NCBI RefSeq assembly: GCF_002300165.1
Contig: NZ_MLCE01000026.1
Span: 295,674 to 359,673, forward strand
Source of the DNA: Streptomyces sp. Tue6028
Lineage (GTDB): Bacteria > Actinomycetota > Actinomycetes > Streptomycetales > Streptomycetaceae
Direction: 5' to 3'
Length of the DNA: 64,000 nucleotides
Shown here one piece after another: positions 59,763-64,000 of the stretch (the stretch's first letter is position 1; each line of letters starts with the position of its first letter). The notes beneath the pieces are model-generated. The model did not search any database and was not told the DNA's origin. It was given only the letters and a program-made list of their open reading frames with translations. A program made the translations under genes and the position numbers.

Positions 59763-62372
59763 CTACGCGGGCCGGAGCCAGATCGTGGCGAGCGGGGGCA
59801 GGGTCAGCCGGATGCCGGCCGGGCGGCCGTGCGCCGGGTGGGGTTCGGGTTTGACGGGGTCGGGGTTCAGGACGTCGCTGCCGCCGTAGCGGCCGGCGTC
59901 GGTGTTGAGGACCTCGTGCCAGGCCGGAACGTCCTCGGGGACGCCGATGCGGTAGCCGTGCCGCACGACGGGGGAGAAGTGCGAGACCGCGAGCAGCGGG
60001 GTGCCGTCGGCGTCGTACCGCAGGAAGGCGAGCACATTGTCCTCGGCGGCGTCACCGGCGATCCAGCTGAACCCGGAGGGCTCGGTGTCGCGCTGCCACA
60101 GCGCGGGCTCGCGGCGATAGACCGCGTTCAGATCGCGGACGAGGTCGCGGACACCGCGGTGGTCGGGCTCGGCGGAGTAGGCGGGATCGAGGAGCCACCA
60201 GTCGGGGCCGTGCGCCTCGGACCACTCGGCGCCCTGGGCGAACTCCTGCCCCATGAACAGGAGTTGCTTGCCGGGATGGGCCCACATGAAGCCGAGGTAG
60301 GCGCGCACGGTGGCCCGCTGCTGCCACCAGTCTCCGGGCATCTTGGAGACCAGTGAGCCCTTGCCGTGGACGACCTCGTCGTGCGAGATGGGCAGGACGT
60401 AGTTCTCGCTGTAGGCGTACACCATCGAGAAGGTCATCTCGTTGTGGTGGTACCTGCGGTGGACCGGATCGTGGGCCACGTAGCCCAGCGAGTCGTGCAT
60501 CCAGCCCATGTTCCACTTCAGCCCGAAACCCAACCCGCCGAATCCGCCCGGACCGTTGTGATGGGTGGCACGGGTGACACCGTCCCAGGCCGTGGACTCC
60601 TCGGCGATGGTGACGACGCCGGGGTTGCGGCGGTAGACGGTGGCGTTCATCTCCTGGAGGAAGGCCACCGCGTCCAGGTTCTCGCGTCCGCCGTGCTCGT
60701 TGGGGACCCACTGCCCGGGTTCGCGGGAGTAGTCGAGATAGAGCATGGAGGCGACCGCGTCGACGCGCAGGCCGTCGATGTGGAACTCCTCGCACCAGTA
60801 CACGGCGTTGGCGACCAGGAAGTTGCGGACCTCGTGCCGCCCGTAGTCGAACTCGAGGGTGCCCCAGTCCGGATGGGCGGCACGCAGCGGGTCGGCGTGC
60901 TCGTACAGCGGACGCCCGTCGAATTCGGCGAGGGCCCAGTCGTCCCGGGGGAAGTGTGCGGGTACCCAGTCCATCAGGACGCCGATGCCGGCCCGGTGCA
61001 GGGCGTCGACGAGGTACTTGAAGTCGTCGGGGGTGCCCAGCCGTGCGGTCGGGGCGTAGAAGCCGGTCACCTGATAGCCCCACGACCCGCCGAAGGGATG
61101 CTCCGCCACCGGCATCAGTTCGACATGCGTGAAGCCCAGGTCCGACACATAGGCGGGGAGCTGCTCGGCGAGCTGGCGGTAGGTGAGACCGGGACGCCAG
61201 GACGGCAGGTGCACCTCGTACACGGAGAACGGCGCCTCGTGCGTCGCCCGCAGCCCCCTGCGCGACATCCACTCCGCGTCCCGCCACTCATGGTGGGATG
61301 TGTGGACGATCGACGAGGTGCGGGGCGGGGTTTCGGTGCGCCGGGCCATCGGATCCGCGCGCAGCGTGCGCGTCCCGTCCGGGCGGGTGATCTCGAACTT
61401 GTAGAGCTCGCCCTCGCCGATCGCGGGCACGAACAGCTCCCACACCCCGGAGGAGCCGAGCGAACGCATCGGATGACCCGTGCCGTCCCAGAAGTTGAAG
61501 CCGGCGGCGAGACGCACACCGCGCGCGTTGGGTGCCCACACGGTGAACCGCGTGCCGGTCACGCCCTGGTGGACCATCGGCTGCGCGCCGAGGGCCCGCC
61601 ACAGCTCCTCGTGCCGGCCCTCGCCGATCAGGTGCAGGTCGAGTTCGCCCAGCGCGGGCAGGAAACGGTACGCGTCCTCGGTCTCCTGGACCGTCTCCTC
61701 GTACGCCACGAGCAGCCGGTACGACGCGGGGACGTCACGCAGCGGCAGCAGTCCCGAGAAGAACCCGTCCCCGTCGGCGTGCAGTTCGGCGCGCAGTTGG
61801 TCCGTCACGACGGTGACCCCGAGCGCGTACGGGCGGAAGACGCGGAAGGCCACGCCGTCCGGCACCGGATGGGCTCCGAGCACGCCGTGCGGATCGTGGT
61901 GGGTGCCGTCGAGCAGCCGTTCCCGGTCGCCGGGCCCGACGCCCGGGAAGAAGGGCGCGGGGTCGGCGACGGGGCCCGGCGCCTGCTCCGGGATGCGGGC
62001 CGGCTCCGGGACCGGTGGCGTGTCCGGGGTCCCCTCCGGGCGGGGAAGCTGCCTCGGAACCTTCGCGGAACTCGTGGACCTGCGCGTCTTCGCGGCCTTT
62101 TGCGCCTTGCCCGCGGCGGACTTCCCGGCCGCCGCCCGGGCCGGGGACTTCCCGGCCGCGCCCTTCCCGGCAGCGGTCTTCCCGTTCGCGTCCTCGGCCG
62201 CGGCCGACTCGGCAGCCCCCGCCGCCCCCTTCGCCGCCCCGGAAGCCTTGGGGGTCTTCCCGGCCGCCGTCGGGCCGGTCGCCGTCTTCTTGGCGGCAGC
62301 CGACTTCTTCGCGCCGGACTTCTTCGCGCCGGACTTCTTCGGACTGTCGTCGGACGGAGGGCGGGGCGTCAC
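59763..62372 (-). CDS. glgB: 1,4-alpha-glucan branching enzyme
   Basis: The 869-residue enzyme introduces alpha-1,6 branches in glycogen or GlgE-type glucan. Catalytic family GH13 motifs are DWVPAHFP, GLRVDAVASMLY (nucleophile Asp), TIAEESTAW (Glu) and PISHDEVVHGKGS. The first 140 residues are an unusual K/A/G/S/P-rich extension (KKSGAKKSGAKKSAAAKKTA...), like a histone H1 tail. GTG 62372 has AGGAGG upstream; ATG 62405 would add 11 residues but has no site. Next to maltokinase and treS, it belongs to the trehalose-to-glucan (TreS-Mak-GlgE-GlgB) pathway. Confidence 0.95.
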   Translation of the reverse strand: MTPRPPSDDSPKKSGAKKSGAKKSAAAKKTATGPTAAGKTPKASGAAKGAAGAAESAAAEDANGKTAAGKGAAGKSPARAAAGKSAAGKAQKAAKTRRSTSSAKVPRQLPRPEGTPDTPPVPEPARIPEQAPGPVADPAPFFPGVGPGDRERLLDGTHHDPHGVLGAHPVPDGVAFRVFRPYALGVTVVTDQLRAELHADGDGFFSGLLPLRDVPASYRLLVAYEETVQETEDAYRFLPALGELDLHLIGEGRHEELWRALGAQPMVHQGVTGTRFTVWAPNARGVRLAAGFNFWDGTGHPMRSLGSSGVWELFVPAIGEGELYKFEITRPDGTRTLRADPMARRTETPPRTSSIVHTSHHEWRDAEWMSRRGLRATHEAPFSVYEVHLPSWRPGLTYRQLAEQLPAYVSDLGFTHVELMPVAEHPFGGSWGYQVTGFYAPTARLGTPDDFKYLVDALHRAGIGVLMDWVPAHFPRDDWALAEFDGRPLYEHADPLRAAHPDWGTLEFDYGRHEVRNFLVANAVYWCEEFHIDGLRVDAVASMLYLDYSREPGQWVPNEHGGRENLDAVAFLQEMNATVYRRNPGVVTIAEESTAWDGVTRATHHNGPGGFGGLGFGLKWNMGWMHDSLGYVAHDPVHRRYHHNEMTFSMVYAYSENYVLPISHDEVVHGKGSLVSKMPGDWWQQRATVRAYLGFMWAHPGKQLLFMGQEFAQGAEWSEAHGPDWWLLDPAYSAEPDHRGVRDLVRDLNAVYRREPALWQRDTEPSGFSWIAGDAAEDNVLAFLRYDADGTPLLAVSHFSPVVRHGYRIGVPEDVPAWHEVLNTDAGRYGGSDVLNPDPVKPEPHPAHGRPAGIRLTLPPLATIWLRPA

Positions 62373-62445
62373 GGGCAGGGCCTCCTCGGCAGGATCGGGT
62401 GACATCGCGGGACCAGGTGGATCGAAGGGACCAGGGGAGCGGGGT

Positions 62446-63873
62446 TCAGGGCGACGCGGCCAGCCGGCGCACCGCCGCCATCGGCACCGGCAGCCAGTCG
62501 GGCCGGTGCCGGGCCTCGTACAGCACTTCGTAGACCGCCTTCTCCGTCTCGTACGCCCGCAGCAGGACGGGGTCGGTGCGCGGGTCGACGCCGGCGGCCT
62601 CCGCGTAGCCGGTGCAGTACGCGGCGCGGCAGGCGTCGGCCCAGCCGGGTATCAGAGGGGCGGGCACACCGGCGGCGCCCGGGGCGCCGGGGACCGAGTG
62701 GGCGGCGTAGTCGAACGAACGGAGCATGCCCGCGATGTCACGCGCCACGGGCTGCGGCATCCGGCGCTCGGCGATCGGCTTCGACGGCTCACCCTCGAAG
62801 TCGATCAGCGACCACTCCCCGGTGGGGGAGCGCAGACACTGCCCCAGGTGCAGATCGCCGTGGATGCGCTGCGCGGTCCAGGTGTGTCCCTCGGCGGCCA
62901 GATCGGCCAGCGCCTCGAACGCGGTCAGCAGGCCGGGCGCGTACGGACGCAGGGCGGGCACCGCCTGCGCCGCAGCCTCCAGACGCTCCGTCATGCCGTC
63001 GACGAGCAGCTCCATCTGCGCGCGGCCCAGCGTCACCGTGGGCAGCGTACGGGCGAGCGCCGTGTGCACCTCGGCGGTGGCCCGGCCCAGCGCCCGCGCC
63101 TCGCCGGCGAAGTCCTCGCCCTTGGCCAGTTCGCGCAGCGCCAGCTCCCAGCCGTCCGACGCGCCCTGCACGAACGGCTGGAGCACACCGAGGACGGACG
63201 TCTGCCCGCCCAGGTCCGCGAGCATCCACGCCGCGGGGGCCGGTACGCGCGCACAGCCCGCCCGGGACAGCGCCAGCGGCAGTTCCAGATCGGGATTGGT
63301 GCCCGGCACGATCCGGCGCAACAGCTTGAGAATGAACGTATCTCCGTACACGATCGACGAGTTGGACTGCTCCGCCGTCATCAGGCGCGGCACCAGGTCC
63401 CTGCGGATCTCCTGGCGCGTGTCCCGCTCGAAGCGCAGCTCGCCGACCCGGGCCCGGCTGCGCAGCGCTTCCAGCAGCAGCCCGGCGGGGCGCGGGTCGT
63501 ACAGCGCCTCGTACACGGTGCGCCCGGCCAGCGGCCCCTCGTCCGGATGCCCGATCAGCGCGGGCGCGAGCCGGGGCGGCAGCGCCTCCCGGACACCGAT
63601 GAGCAGTTGGTAGCAGTCGCCCGGCTGCGGGGCGGCACCCTGCGCCGGAGTGAGCGGCTGATGCGCTCGTAAGAGAAGGTGGAGCAGGCCCGCCTTCGCC
63701 CCGGGCGGCAGCAGTTCCACCGCCGAGACCAGCGAGAATCCGGTCACCGGACGCCCCTTGCCCGCGAACCAGCGCTGCCGCGGCAGCCACTCCCGCAGCA
63801 GTGGATCGAGGGACGCGAGAAGCTCGGGGCGTGCGACGGGGGCCGTTGCAGAGTGGGTTGCGGCTTCCGACAT
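62446..63873 (-). CDS. mak: Maltokinase (Mak/Pep2)
   Basis: The 475-residue kinase phosphorylates maltose to maltose-1-phosphate for GlgE. Kinase motifs are RIHGDLHLGQCL (catalytic Asp) and LIDFEGEPSKP. The N-terminal cap is RPELLASLDPLLREWLPRQRWFAGKG. It follows treS by an 84-base gap containing a hairpin and precedes glgB. TreS-Mak physical coupling is well known in actinomycetes. Confidence 0.94.
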   Translation of the reverse strand: MSEAATHSATAPVARPELLASLDPLLREWLPRQRWFAGKGRPVTGFSLVSAVELLPPGAKAGLLHLLLRAHQPLTPAQGAAPQPGDCYQLLIGVREALPPRLAPALIGHPDEGPLAGRTVYEALYDPRPAGLLLEALRSRARVGELRFERDTRQEIRRDLVPRLMTAEQSNSSIVYGDTFILKLLRRIVPGTNPDLELPLALSRAGCARVPAPAAWMLADLGGQTSVLGVLQPFVQGASDGWELALRELAKGEDFAGEARALGRATAEVHTALARTLPTVTLGRAQMELLVDGMTERLEAAAQAVPALRPYAPGLLTAFEALADLAAEGHTWTAQRIHGDLHLGQCLRSPTGEWSLIDFEGEPSKPIAERRMPQPVARDIAGMLRSFDYAAHSVPGAPGAAGVPAPLIPGWADACRAAYCTGYAEAAGVDPRTDPVLLRAYETEKAVYEVLYEARHRPDWLPVPMAAVRRLAASP

Positions 63874-63922
63874 GGCGTCGCGTCCTTTCCCCGGAGTCGG
63901 GGTGTTACTGATGCGTGCCCAG

Positions 63923-63948
63923 GGCGGGGCGGGGGAAACCGCCCCGCC
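63923..63948 (-). terminator. Hairpin between treS and the maltokinase gene
   Basis: Arms GGCGGGGCGG and CCGCCCCGCC around GGGAAA. In the 84-base gap of an otherwise continuous operon it may lower downstream expression rather than end transcription. Confidence 0.6.
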
Positions 63949-63957
63949 ACCCGGGTC

Positions 63958-64000
63958 CTAGAGGGCGTCCTTGCGGAGCCGGAACCAGTAGAAGCCGTGG
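63958..64000 (-). CDS. treS: C-terminus of trehalose synthase TreS, rest outside the window
   Basis: Only 13 codons and the stop are present, reading HGFYWFRLRKDAL. The YWFRL ending is characteristic of TreS, and gene order (treS-mak-glgB) supports this. Confidence 0.75.
   Translation of the reverse strand, partial: HGFYWFRLRKDAL

Overview
The window is core chromosome of a high-GC actinomycete, almost certainly Streptomyces. The evidence is the very strong third-position GC bias, frequent GTG/TTG starts, GGAGG-type ribosome binding sites, and the adjacent FilP and Scy cytoskeletal genes, which are typical of that genus. Recalled gene order (filP, scy, methylmalonyl-CoA epimerase, thiolase, meaB ... 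icmA ... pyk, ackA, pta, pfkA ... glgB, maltokinase, treS) resembles the S. coelicolor SCO539x-SCO544x region. This comparison is from memory, not from a search. No rRNA, tRNA, CRISPR array or insertion sequence was seen.

Layout. 1-3.6 kb: a truncated unknown gene, a two-TM channel-like protein and an ABC exporter pair. 3.6-8.9 kb: the coiled-coil polarity proteins FilP and Scy. 8.9-11.7 kb: acyl-CoA metabolism (epimerase, thiolase, MeaB), followed by a repeat-rich intergenic stretch. 12-18.3 kb: an MFS exporter, a MarR regulator, three tandem AIM24 proteins, a DUF3817 protein with a thiamine-binding protein, and an ArsR-like regulator. 18.4-23.5 kb: an MFS exporter with a DTEAR tandem repeat, a MarR regulator, DUF3817, isobutyryl-CoA mutase large subunit (icmA) and a TetR regulator. 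23.7-28 kb: a thioredoxin-TPR protein and a three-gene cell-envelope cluster (DUF6230, DUF6114, Ser-rich secreted protein). 28-34.3 kb: lower glycolysis and acetate overflow (pyk, ackA-pta, divergent pfkA).

34.4-45.3 kb is the accessory island. It holds a double XRE regulator, an NLR-like NB-ARC/TPR protein, a sugar ABC transporter operon, a second NB-ARC/TPR protein preceded by a purine-nucleosidase-fold gene, two small membrane proteins and a dehydrogenase remnant. The nucleosidase C-terminus and the N-terminus of the first NB-ARC protein share a short motif (GDHLDFRG-x2-F-x-GPF-x-AK), and the two loci share a near-identical cis element of about 40 bp. This is the best candidate for an incompletely described conflict or signalling system. 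It resembles the known logic in which an NLR recruits an effector through a shared amyloid-like motif.

45.3-57.2 kb: a CitAB/DctSR-type two-component system with a DctA transporter, a TetR/MFS efflux pair with two clear palindromic operators, DUF2127, several oxidoreductases, an Lrp regulator and a MerR-thioredoxin operon. 57.3-64 kb: a HelD/HelR-like RNA-polymerase-associated ATPase and the glycogen/trehalose genes glgB, maltokinase and the last codons of treS.
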